This document shows, in pieces, positions 31,882 to 38,417 of a stretch of 38,417 bases of DNA. The notes beneath the pieces are model-generated. The model saw nothing but the letters and a program-made list of their open reading frames with translations. It had not been told where the DNA came from and did not search any database. The first letter of the stretch is position 1; each line of letters begins with the position of its first letter. The DNA is taken from the NCBI GenBank assembly GCA_013694625.1, contig JACDCD010000032.1:1-38417 (forward strand), in the 5' to 3' direction. This stretch comes from Actinomycetota bacterium (GTDB lineage: Bacteria > Actinomycetota > CADDZG01 > WHSQ01). Made by a program: the position numbers and the translations under genes.

Positions 31882-32319
31882 ATGACCATGACCAACCGCT
31901 CCCCTGACGTCGCAGGGGCATTCGGATCCCTACTTCGGTTCGCCTGGTGGGGAAGGGTGTCAACCGAGGATCAGCAAGACCCGACTCTGTCGCTGCCGAG
32001 ACAGCTTCGGAACTCCCGAGCGGCGTTGCCGCCCGGCGCCGTGATCGTCGCTCACTTCTACGACGTGGAATCGGGGCGGAGAGAGCTGGAGTTGCGGGGC
32101 AGGAGCAATGCGCACGAACGATTCGATATCCCGATTCCGAGAGATGGAGGGATACAGGAACTACTGCAAGAGGCGCAACGAGCGGACCGTACTTAGGAGC
32201 CCCCGGTGAGTCCTTCGGACATCTCGCTCCTGGACGAGCTTCCGATTCTCCAAGCCGAGCTCGACTCGGCTCCGGAGGAGCTGCTCCGGAAGCTGCTCGA
32301 GCCCTCCGGCTCGAGGTAG
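31882..32319 (+). pseudogene. serine recombinase, internally deleted
   Basis: The first 104 codons encode the start of a serine recombinase catalytic domain. FAWWGRVSTEDQQDPTLSLP includes the nucleophile Ser of the GRVST motif; AHFYDVESGRRELELRGR and FDIPIPRDGGIQELLQEAQR follow, and the frame stops at 32196. A second piece at 32206-32319 in another frame reads SLLDELPILQAELDSAPEEL then LRKLLE, like the C-terminal end of the same family. The middle (rest of the catalytic domain, zinc and coiled-coil region) is gone, so the enzyme is dead. It lies 184 bp from the 3' end of tRNA-Arg, a usual integration target. Confidence 0.75.
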
Positions 32320-32463
32320 GTTCGACAAGCGCTCCCGTCGTGCTCTGGTTAGCGCAACCGTCACCGGCGACTGTGTTGATGAAATCGGCGATAGAGCTCG
32401 TGATCTTGCTGCGGGAAGTGGCGCATTGCAGCCGATCGGTGACTCCAAGCCGAGCCGTCGCAA

Positions 32464-32480
32464 GGGAAACAGCGTTTCCC
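32464..32480 (-). terminator. hairpin downstream of tRNA-Arg
   Basis: GGGAAAC (32464-32470) and GTTTCCC (32474-32480) form a perfect 7-bp stem with a 3-nt loop, 22 nt beyond the tRNA CCA end on the minus strand. Only TTG follows on that strand, so the U-tract is weak. It could terminate the tRNA transcript. Confidence 0.45.
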
Positions 32481-32502
32481 CAGGATGGTGCACAGATGCT
32501 GT

Positions 32503-32577
32503 TGGTGCCCCCGGCAGGATTCGAACCTGCGCACCTCGCTCCGGAGGCGAGTGCTCTATCCCCTGAGCTACGGGGGC
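32503..32577 (-). tRNA. tRNA-Arg (anticodon CCG)
   Basis: On the minus strand the sequence folds into a full cloverleaf. The acceptor stem is GCCCCCG/CGGGGGC, the D stem GCTC/GAGC, and the anticodon stem CTCGC/GCGAG with loop CTCCGGA (anticodon CCG, reading CGG). The T arm is GCAGG-TTCGAAT-CCTGC. A 4-nt variable loop and an encoded CCA are present, 75 nt in all. It is head-to-head with argS, which charges it. Its 3' end faces the recombinase remnant, so it may be the attachment site of the island. Confidence 0.97.
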
Positions 32578-32592
32578 TCAGCGTCCACTCCT

Positions 32593-32599
32593 TACACTA
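32593..32599. promoter_or_regulatory. shared divergent -10 region of argS and tRNA-Arg
   Basis: In the 29-nt gap between tRNA-Arg and argS, TACACT (32593-32598) reads as a -10 box for argS. On the other strand TAGTGT (32599-32594) reads as one for the tRNA. The argS ATG lies 8 nt after the box and has no ribosome binding site, so the mRNA may be leaderless or nearly so. The -35 elements are weak on both strands. Confidence 0.4.
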
Positions 32600-32606
32600 C
32601 AGAACA

Positions 32607-34265
32607 ATGATTACCGACCGTCTCTCCGATCTCGTGGGACAGGCCCTCGAACGGGCCGCCGCTGAGGGCGTGGTCCCCCTCGAAGGCGTCCCCGCGATCG
32701 AGTTCGAGCGCCCTCGCCGACGGGAGCATGGTGACTGGTCCACCAACCTGGCCCTCGGCCTTGCCAAGGGGGCCGGGAATCCACGCACCCTTGCCCAGGC
32801 GCTGGCCGAACGCATGCCGGCCTCCGACCTGGTGGAGAGCGTCGATGTCGCCGGGCCCGGCTTCCTGAACTTCCACCTGTCGGCGAGCTGGCTCCACGAC
32901 GTCGTCACCAGGGCTGCGGACGAGGGGAGCTCCTTTGGGCGCGCCGACTCGGGCTCCGGGACGAAGGTCAACATCGAGTATGTGTCGGCCAACCCGACCG
33001 GTCCGATAAACGTCGTCAGTGGCCGCCATGCCGCCATCGGGGATGCGATCGCAAATCTGCTGACCGCCGTTGGTTGTGAGATCACCAGGGAGCATTACGT
33101 CAACGATGCGGGCGGCCAACTTAAGTTGTTTGGGGAGTCGATCGCGACTCACTATCTGCGTCACTTCGGCCTCCCGGCAGAGCTTCCCGACGACGGCTAC
33201 AGAGGCGCCTACGTGGCAGATCTAGCCGACGAGATAGTGCAGGAGATCGGCGACGAGCTCGTACACGCCGATCCCGAGAAGCGGACGACCGCTCTGCTCG
33301 AGCTCGGGCTCACACGCATGCTTGGGAGGACTCGCGCAACCCTGGAACGGTTCGGAACCCACTTCGATGTGTGGACGCTCGAACACTCCCTGCACGAATC
33401 GGGTGCCGTCGAAACCGCCCTGCAACGTCTCGGTGACCGGGGCTACGCGCAGGAGCGCGACGGCGCTCTGTGGTTCAAGGCAACCGACCTCGGCGACGAC
33501 AAGGACCGCGTTCTTGTTCGCTCCAACGGCGCGCCGACGTATCTCGCATCCGATGTTGCTTACTTCGTGCACAAGTTCGATCGCGGTTTCAACCGGCTCA
33601 TCTACCTGCTCGGCCCGGACCACCACGGCACGGTTGCTCGGATGCTCGCCACCGCCGAAGCCCTTGGCTACGACCGTAATCGGGTCGAAATGCATCTCGT
33701 CCAGGTGGTGACCTTGTCAAGCGGAGGAACGACGCTCAAGGCTTCCAAGCGGGCCGGTGTGATTGTGGCCTTGGATGAACTCATGGACGAGGTCGGAACA
33801 GATGCGGCGCGCTACACCTTCTTGACGCGAGCCATGGAATCTCCCCTCGAGTTCGACATCGAGTTGGTTAAGCAACAGGCGCCTGAGAACCCCGTTTTCT
33901 ATGTGCAGTACGCGCACGCTCGTATCTGCTCGATTCTGCGCAGGGCGGACGAAGAGGGCATCAGGTTTGGCGGCGCCGGCGCGCCTTTGGACCGGCTCGT
34001 TCATCCCAGTGAAACGGAGTTGATGCGCAAGCTTGCCGACTACGAAGAGGTTGTGCCCGAGGCCGCCCACCTTCGCGCTCCTCAAAGGATCGCCCGATAC
34101 GTCGACGAGCTTGCGGGCGCGTTCAGCGCTTTCTACCGGGATTGCAAGGTGATCTCCGAGGATACCGAGCTCAGCGCCGAGCGGCTGAAGCTGTGCGTTG
34201 CCACCAAGCGCGTGATCGCGGATGCACTCGGGCTCCTCGGAGTAACCGCTCCCGAGAGGATGTGA
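32607..34265 (+). CDS. argS: arginine--tRNA ligase
   Basis: Class I synthetase that charges tRNA-Arg, 552 aa. The ATG at 32607 gives MITDRLSDLVGQALERAAAE; the frame is open far upstream through the tRNA, but without homology. The Add-1 N-terminal domain (EHGDWSTNLAL) is followed by VNIEYVSANPTGPINVVSGR, where the usual HVGHGR (HIGH) motif is replaced by NVVSGR at residues 135-140. The KMSKS region reads KASKRAG (378-384). HYVNDAGGQL, LLGPDHHG and the C-terminal DALR anticodon-binding domain (VQYAHARICSILRRA) are normal. The catalytic variant is either a known subtype or an oddity. phzF-like gene follows after 2 nt. Confidence 0.96.
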   Translation: MITDRLSDLVGQALERAAAEGVVPLEGVPAIEFERPRRREHGDWSTNLALGLAKGAGNPRTLAQALAERMPASDLVESVDVAGPGFLNFHLSASWLHDVVTRAADEGSSFGRADSGSGTKVNIEYVSANPTGPINVVSGRHAAIGDAIANLLTAVGCEITREHYVNDAGGQLKLFGESIATHYLRHFGLPAELPDDGYRGAYVADLADEIVQEIGDELVHADPEKRTTALLELGLTRMLGRTRATLERFGTHFDVWTLEHSLHESGAVETALQRLGDRGYAQERDGALWFKATDLGDDKDRVLVRSNGAPTYLASDVAYFVHKFDRGFNRLIYLLGPDHHGTVARMLATAEALGYDRNRVEMHLVQVVTLSSGGTTLKASKRAGVIVALDELMDEVGTDAARYTFLTRAMESPLEFDIELVKQQAPENPVFYVQYAHARICSILRRADEEGIRFGGAGAPLDRLVHPSETELMRKLADYEEVVPEAAHLRAPQRIARYVDELAGAFSAFYRDCKVISEDTELSAERLKLCVATKRVIADALGLLGVTAPERM

Positions 34266-34267
34266 GC

Positions 34268-35131
34268 ATGGAGTTTCTGCAAGTCGATGTCTTCACCGAG
34301 ACACCTTACAAAGGCAACCCGCTTGCTGTTTTTCCCCGCGCCGGTGAGCTGACCAGGCGACAGATGCAGGCGATCGCTAGAGAGATGAACCTCTCGGAAA
34401 CGACCTTCGTGACGAGTGCAGCGCGTGATTCCTACGAGGTGCTCATCTTCACTCCAGGGGAAGAGCTTCCCTTTGCCGGTCATCCCACGATAGGCACGGC
34501 GTGGACACTCCGGCACCTGGGGCTCATCTCGGGTGACGAGGTCTATCAACACTCGCCCGCGGGACCGACTTCGGTGAAGGCTAGAGGGCAGAGGCTGTGG
34601 TTCGCGAGAACCGGAGTTGCGACCGGGGACATCGAAGACACCGATCCAACCGCCCCGAGGAGGATTGCCGACGCCCTTCGTCTCGACGTCGACGCACTGG
34701 GGCTCGAGGCGCGTGAGCTCGGCCGCTCGGGTCTTCTGCGGCCTGCGTACTCGAACGCGGGCCTGCAACAGCTTATGGTGCCGGTCAAGAACCTCGGCGC
34801 ACTGGGCGCGTGCCGTCCAGACGCCGAGATCCTGGGTGAGGTCTCTCCCGAAGGCGCCTACTGCTTCACCGCGACCGGGGCCGGCCAGGCGCGGGCGCGG
34901 GGCTTCTTTCCGGACTTCAATATCCCGGAAGACCCGGCGACGGGGTCCGCAGCGGCCGCACTCGGTCTCTATCTCGCTTCCAGGCTGGGTGCGGTCGAGC
35001 TGTCCGTGACGCAGGGGGTCGAAATCGGCCGCCCCTCACTCATCCGGATCGAGGCAGAACCCGGGCGCGTGGCGGTGGGTGGGAGCTGCCGGATGGTGCT
35101 CTCCGGCCGCCTCGAAACGCTTCCGGAGTAG
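34268..35131 (+). CDS. PhzF-family isomerase/epimerase
   Basis: This family holds PhzF of phenazine synthesis and many enzymes of unknown substrate with a diaminopimelate-epimerase-like fold. The ATG, with AGAGGA nearby, gives 287 aa starting MEFLQVDVFTETPYKGNPLA. The catalytic Glu44 lies in NLSETTFV, His72 in FAGHPT, and Asp222 in the DPATGSAAAALG motif. The fold has two similar halves. It is not in a phenazine cluster. Its place 2 nt after argS and before lysA suggests general metabolism, but the substrate cannot be told from sequence. Confidence 0.88.
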   Translation: MEFLQVDVFTETPYKGNPLAVFPRAGELTRRQMQAIAREMNLSETTFVTSAARDSYEVLIFTPGEELPFAGHPTIGTAWTLRHLGLISGDEVYQHSPAGPTSVKARGQRLWFARTGVATGDIEDTDPTAPRRIADALRLDVDALGLEARELGRSGLLRPAYSNAGLQQLMVPVKNLGALGACRPDAEILGEVSPEGAYCFTATGAGQARARGFFPDFNIPEDPATGSAAAALGLYLASRLGAVELSVTQGVEIGRPSLIRIEAEPGRVAVGGSCRMVLSGRLETLPE

Positions 35132-35193
35132 ACACACCCAGCCTTTTCCGGCTCCGGGCCATCAGGGGGGCCGAGGGAAGGCGTCGTGTTCGC

Positions 35194-35199
35194 TACCCT
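35194..35199 (+). promoter_or_regulatory. possible -10 box of leaderless lysA transcript
   Basis: TACCCT ends 6 nt before the lysA ATG, and no ribosome binding site lies between, a geometry seen for leaderless actinobacterial mRNAs. No good -35 element is visible. Confidence 0.3.
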
Positions 35200-35205
35200 C
35201 AACCG

Positions 35206-36522
35206 ATGCACAACTTGCTTCCGGCCTCCGCCAGGCCCATGTCCGACGGCCATCTAATGGTGGGTGGCTGCGACACGACCGAGCTCGCTCAGCGCTTCGG
35301 GACTCCATTGTTGGTCCTGGACAGCATGACCTTGGAAGCCAAAGCACGCTCCTACACGCAGACGATGGGGGCCGGGAGGGTCTTTTTCGCATGCAAGGCG
35401 CTCTGCTGCGTTGCACTTTGCGAGGAGCTTGACGGCCTTGGGCTGGGACTCGACGTCTGCAGTGGGGGAGAGCTTGCAACCGCCCAGGCCGCCGGGTTCC
35501 CGGCGCACCGAATTGTCTTTCATGGCAACAACAAATCTCTCGAAGAACTTCAGCAAGCGCAAAGGGCAGGCGTGGGTCGGATCGTCATCGACTCGTTCGA
35601 TGAGATCGATCGTCTCACCAAGATCGGTGCGCCGCTAGATCTGCTCATGAGAGTGACCCCGGACGTCGCCACCGATACTCACGAATCGGTGCAGACGGGT
35701 CAGCACGACTCCAAGTTTGGTTTTGCCTTCGGCAACGGGGTCGCCATGGCCGCACTGGAGAGCCTCCTCGATGTCCCGAACGCTCGTGTCGTGGGGCTTC
35801 ACTCGCATATCGGGTCGCAAATTTTCGAAATGTCGGCTTTCCGGCTTGCAGTAAGCCGCCTAGCAGGGTTCCTTAGCGCGGCGCGAGACCACCTCGGCTT
35901 CATAGCGGAAGAGATCAATCTCGGCGGGGGGCTCGGCATTGCCCACACGAGCGATCAAGTGAGCCCGCGCCCTGAAGCCTCCGTCGAGGCGATTCGGAGA
36001 GCTGTGACGCATGAGTTTGGCCTTCGTCATTTGCCAAAGCCACTCATCGCGATCGAGCCGGGGCGCTCGATAGCAGGGCCCGCGGGGGTCACCCTCTACT
36101 CGGTCGGAACGGTCAAACGTCTTCCGGGTGGACGGACCTTCGTATCGGTCGACGGCGGCATGTCGGACAACATTCGACCAGCGCTCTATGGGGCCCGTTA
36201 TGAAGCGTTTCTCGCCAACCGCATGAACTCCCCCCTGGGAGCGCAGGTAACTGTTGCCGGCAAGCATTGTGAATCGGGCGACGTGCTCGTGAGGGATGTG
36301 CATCTGCCAGATGATGTTCAGCCCGACGATCTCTTGTGCATTCCGGCAACCGGCGCTTACACATATTCGATGGCGTCCAACTACAACCGCATCCCGAAGC
36401 CGGCAGTGGTGATGGTCGACTCGGGGAATGCGGTTGAGATCATCAGGCGCGAGAACTACGACGATGTTGTGCGCCTCGACCGCCACCTCGACGGAACGCC
36501 GGTCTCGAGGGGAACTTCGTGA
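35206..36522 (+). CDS. lysA: diaminopimelate decarboxylase
   Basis: PLP enzyme that makes L-lysine from meso-diaminopimelate, the last step of the pathway. The 438-aa protein has the alanine-racemase-type barrel. The PLP Lys64 is in RVFFACKALC, where the common motif is YAxKAN. GLHSHIGSQIFE, EINLGGGLGI and IEPGRSIAGPAG follow, and the C-terminal domain has VDGGMSDNIRPALYGARYEA, CESGDVL and GAYTYSMASNYNR. These are LysA-type, not ornithine-decarboxylase-type, features. An internal ATG at 35239 is an alternative start. The stop overlaps hom as GTGA, linking lysine and threonine branches. Confidence 0.95.
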   Translation: MHNLLPASARPMSDGHLMVGGCDTTELAQRFGTPLLVLDSMTLEAKARSYTQTMGAGRVFFACKALCCVALCEELDGLGLGLDVCSGGELATAQAAGFPAHRIVFHGNNKSLEELQQAQRAGVGRIVIDSFDEIDRLTKIGAPLDLLMRVTPDVATDTHESVQTGQHDSKFGFAFGNGVAMAALESLLDVPNARVVGLHSHIGSQIFEMSAFRLAVSRLAGFLSAARDHLGFIAEEINLGGGLGIAHTSDQVSPRPEASVEAIRRAVTHEFGLRHLPKPLIAIEPGRSIAGPAGVTLYSVGTVKRLPGGRTFVSVDGGMSDNIRPALYGARYEAFLANRMNSPLGAQVTVAGKHCESGDVLVRDVHLPDDVQPDDLLCIPATGAYTYSMASNYNRIPKPAVVMVDSGNAVEIIRRENYDDVVRLDRHLDGTPVSRGTS

Positions 36523-37814
36523 GCTCTTCGATACGTGTCGGTCTGCTGGGCTGCGGCGTCGTCGGCGGCGCCACGGCACGCATCCTGCTCGAGCACGCCG
36601 ACACCGTGTCACAGAAGGCCGGTGTCCGAGTGGACCTGGCTCGCATAGCGGTTCGAAGTCTCTCCAAGCAGCGGGAGATTTCGCTGCCCCCGGAAACATA
36701 TACGACCGACCCTTGGGAGGTCGTGGGCGATCCAAACATCGACGTGATCGTAGAGGCCATGGGCGGTATCGAGCCCGCTCTCGACCTCATCCTTCACGCC
36801 ATAAGGAGTGGGAAACACGTCGTCACCGCCAACAAAGAGTTGCTGTCGACTCTCGGCCGCGAGGTCATGGCCGCTGCGGACGAGGCGGGGGTGGATGTTC
36901 TGTTCGAGGCGTCAGTGGCCGGCGGAATTCCGATTGTGCGGCCGATGAAAGAGTCGCTGGCCGGAGACAGGGTGAAGCGCGTAATGGGAATCGTCAACGG
37001 AACGACGAACTACATTCTCACCCAGATGTCGGAAACGGGAGTGTCGTTCACCGAAGCACTCGGCCAAGCCGAGGAGCTTGGTTATACCGAGCTCGATCCT
37101 TCGTCGGACATCGAGGGCTTTGACGCAGCATCGAAAATCGCAATTCTTGCGTCGATTGCCTTTGGGGCCCGGGTTGTGGCCGGAGACGTGCATCGTGAGG
37201 GCATCTCGAAGGTGACAGCAGCAGATGTCGACGCGGCTCACCAGCTGGGGTACGAAGTGAAGCTCCTGGCGGTGGCCGAAATCGAGGACGGGCAGGTCGC
37301 AGTGCGGGTCCATCCGGCAATGCTGCCCCGCACACACCCGCTTGCCTCTGTGCGCGACGTTTACAACGCCGTGTTCGTTGAAGCAGAAGAGGTCGGCGAG
37401 CTGATGTTCTTGGGGCGCGGGGCGGGCGGGCCTCCGACAGCCTCTGCCGTCGTTGGCGACATCGTCGAGCTGGCCCGCAACATCAAGTCGGAGAGTCGGA
37501 GTCCGGGCAGCGCCTATTATCGGGAACCCGCGCACATCAAAGCTCAAGATGAAGTCGGCGTTCGTTACTACGTGGTCTTGTCGGTCCAGGACCAACCCGG
37601 AGTGTTGTCTTCGGTCGCAGGAATGTTTGCACATCATGGCATTTCCATAGCCAGCGTGCGGCAGGAAGGATTCGGCGATCAAGCGTCTCTGGTGTTGATC
37701 ACCCATCATGCTACCGAGGCGCAGCATGCAGCGACCTTCGGCGACCTCGAGCAGCTTGACGCGGTGAAGAGTGTCGGGTCGAGGATGAGGGTCGAGGGGA
37801 CGTCCGAGAGTTGA
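36519..37814 (+). CDS. hom: homoserine dehydrogenase
   Basis: NAD(P)-dependent reduction of aspartate semialdehyde to homoserine, the branch toward threonine and methionine. The GTG start, with GAGGGG upstream, gives 431 aa. A Rossmann motif [10 protein letters not shown] lies at residues 8-17. Lys106 is in [24 protein letters not shown] and [20 protein letters not shown] (the conserved catalytic region) follow. A C-terminal ACT domain from about residue 350 ([20 protein letters not shown]) predicts feedback control, usually by threonine. It is the long monofunctional type, with no aspartokinase fused. Confidence 0.97.
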   Translation: MSSSIRVGLLGCGVVGGATARILLEHADTVSQKAGVRVDLARIAVRSLSKQREISLPPETYTTDPWEVVGDPNIDVIVEAMGGIEPALDLILHAIRSGKHVVTANKELLSTLGREVMAAADEAGVDVLFEASVAGGIPIVRPMKESLAGDRVKRVMGIVNGTTNYILTQMSETGVSFTEALGQAEELGYTELDPSSDIEGFDAASKIAILASIAFGARVVAGDVHREGISKVTAADVDAAHQLGYEVKLLAVAEIEDGQVAVRVHPAMLPRTHPLASVRDVYNAVFVEAEEVGELMFLGRGAGGPPTASAVVGDIVELARNIKSESRSPGSAYYREPAHIKAQDEVGVRYYVVLSVQDQPGVLSSVAGMFAHHGISIASVRQEGFGDQASLVLITHHATEAQHAATFGDLEQLDAVKSVGSRMRVEGTSES

Positions 37815-37842
37815 GCGACCCTGCCGGGAGTGGAGGGGGGGC

Positions 37843-38417
37843 ATGAACGAGCGTGCCCTTGCGGTAGCGGGCGCGAGGGGTGTGATCAAAAGATATTTCG
37901 ACCACCTCCCCGTGGGGCCGGCCACTCCAATCGTAACCCTGGACGAAGGGGACACACCTCTTATCTACTCGGCCAGACTGTCGGAAGAGTGCGATGCGGA
38001 CGTGTGGCTCAAATGGGACGGACTGAATCCCACCGGGTCATTCAAGGACCGCGGCATGACCGTTGCTATTTCCAAGGCGCTCGAGGAAGGTTCCAACGCC
38101 GTGCTGTGTGCTTCCACGGGTAACACGAGCGCCTCCGCGGCGGCATATGCGGCACGTGCAGGGATGATCTGCGCGGTCCTTATTCCCTCCGGCAACGTTG
38201 CGCTGGGCAAGCTGGCTCAAGCGCTTATACACGGAGCTCGCGTGATCGAGATCGACGGCAACTTCGATGAGGCGCTTGGGTTGTCGCAGGAGATGGCCCG
38301 CTCCCATCCCATCACGCTGGTTAACTCGGTCAACCCCTACCGCATCGAGGGTCAGAAAACCGCCGCGTTTGAGATTGTCGAAGCCCTGGGACGAGCTCCC
38401 GACATGCATCTCATGCC
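37843..38417 (+). CDS. thrC: threonine synthase (5' part)
   Basis: PLP enzyme converting phosphohomoserine to threonine. The window ends after 191 codons, so the gene is partial. GGAGGGGGGG lies just before the ATG. The PLP Lys68 is in [30 protein letters not shown] is the phosphate-binding loop, followed by [17 protein letters not shown]. These are features of the short, actinobacterial-type ThrC. It follows hom by 28 nt, so lysA-hom-thrC look like one operon; homoserine kinase may lie beyond the edge. Confidence 0.95.
   Translation, partial: MNERALAVAGARGVIKRYFDHLPVGPATPIVTLDEGDTPLIYSARLSEECDADVWLKWDGLNPTGSFKDRGMTVAISKALEEGSNAVLCASTGNTSASAAAYAARAGMICAVLIPSGNVALGKLAQALIHGARVIEIDGNFDEALGLSQEMARSHPITLVNSVNPYRIEGQKTAAFEIVEALGRAPDMHLM

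Noticed and set aside
32196-32215. GAGCCCCCG near the recombinase end as a direct repeat of the tRNA-Arg 5' end
   Set aside because: Only nine GC-rich bases match, and it matches the 5' rather than the 3' end of the tRNA, so it is not convincing as an att site.
29524-32502. CRISPR array, toxin-antitoxin pair or defence genes in the island
   Set aside because: I looked for regular repeats, paired small ORFs and nuclease or ATPase motifs and saw none; only transposase, recombinase and transporter scraps are present.
31947-32606. Apparent 220-codon N-terminal extension of argS running through the tRNA-Arg locus
   Set aside because: The open frame is antisense to the tRNA and out of frame with the recombinase. 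It has no homology, and the normal ArgRS start MITDRLSDL is at 32607.

Overview
The window (about 38.4 kb, GC-rich) looks like the chromosome of an actinobacterium, probably a deep-branching one of the Acidimicrobiia kind. The signs are a long coiled-coil insert near the N-terminus of RpoC, the order secY-adk-map-infA-rpmJ-rpsM-rpsK-rpsD-rpoA-rplQ-truA-rplM-rpsI, zinc-type S14 and S4, a tRNA-Arg(CCG) head-to-head with argS, and TTGACC/TATNNT promoters. The class-level placement is inference; no database was searched.

Positions 1-7431 carry rpoB and rpoC, closed by a strong GC hairpin terminator. Next comes a consensus promoter (TTGACC-N17-TATAGT) preceded by a tandem repeat, then a hairpin-rich leader of about 365 nt. 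From 7932 to 24178 runs one unbroken same-strand array: rpsL-rpsG-fusA-tuf, the S10 genes rpsJ to rpsQ, and the spc genes rplN to map. Gaps are tiny or are 1-14 nt overlaps, and rpmD (L30) is missing from its usual place. A new promoter at 24243 drives infA-rpmJ-rpsM-rpsK-rpsD-rpoA-rplQ-truA. A further promoter at 28560 drives rplM-rpsI. These genes together make RNA polymerase core, most ribosomal proteins, elongation and initiation factors, the Sec channel, nucleotide kinase and N-terminal Met removal.

Positions 29524-32502 form a decayed accessory island. It holds a frameshifted IS256-type transposase, the C-terminal half of an MFS transporter in less GC-rich DNA, an HTH/transposase scrap, and two pieces of a serine recombinase. 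It ends at the 3' side of a tRNA-Arg(CCG) gene on the minus strand.

Positions 32607-38417 return to housekeeping genes: argS (with an unusual HIGH signature), a PhzF-family isomerase, lysA, hom and the 5' part of thrC. The last three belong to the aspartate-family pathway for lysine and threonine.

I found no clear new multi-gene system. The best leads are regulatory or structural: the rpsL leader with its tandem promoter repeat, an apparent CTG start for truA in a CTGA overlap, a 14-codon ORF in place of rpmD that is coupled to rplO, the ArgRS active-site variant, and a shared divergent -10 region between argS and tRNA-Arg.
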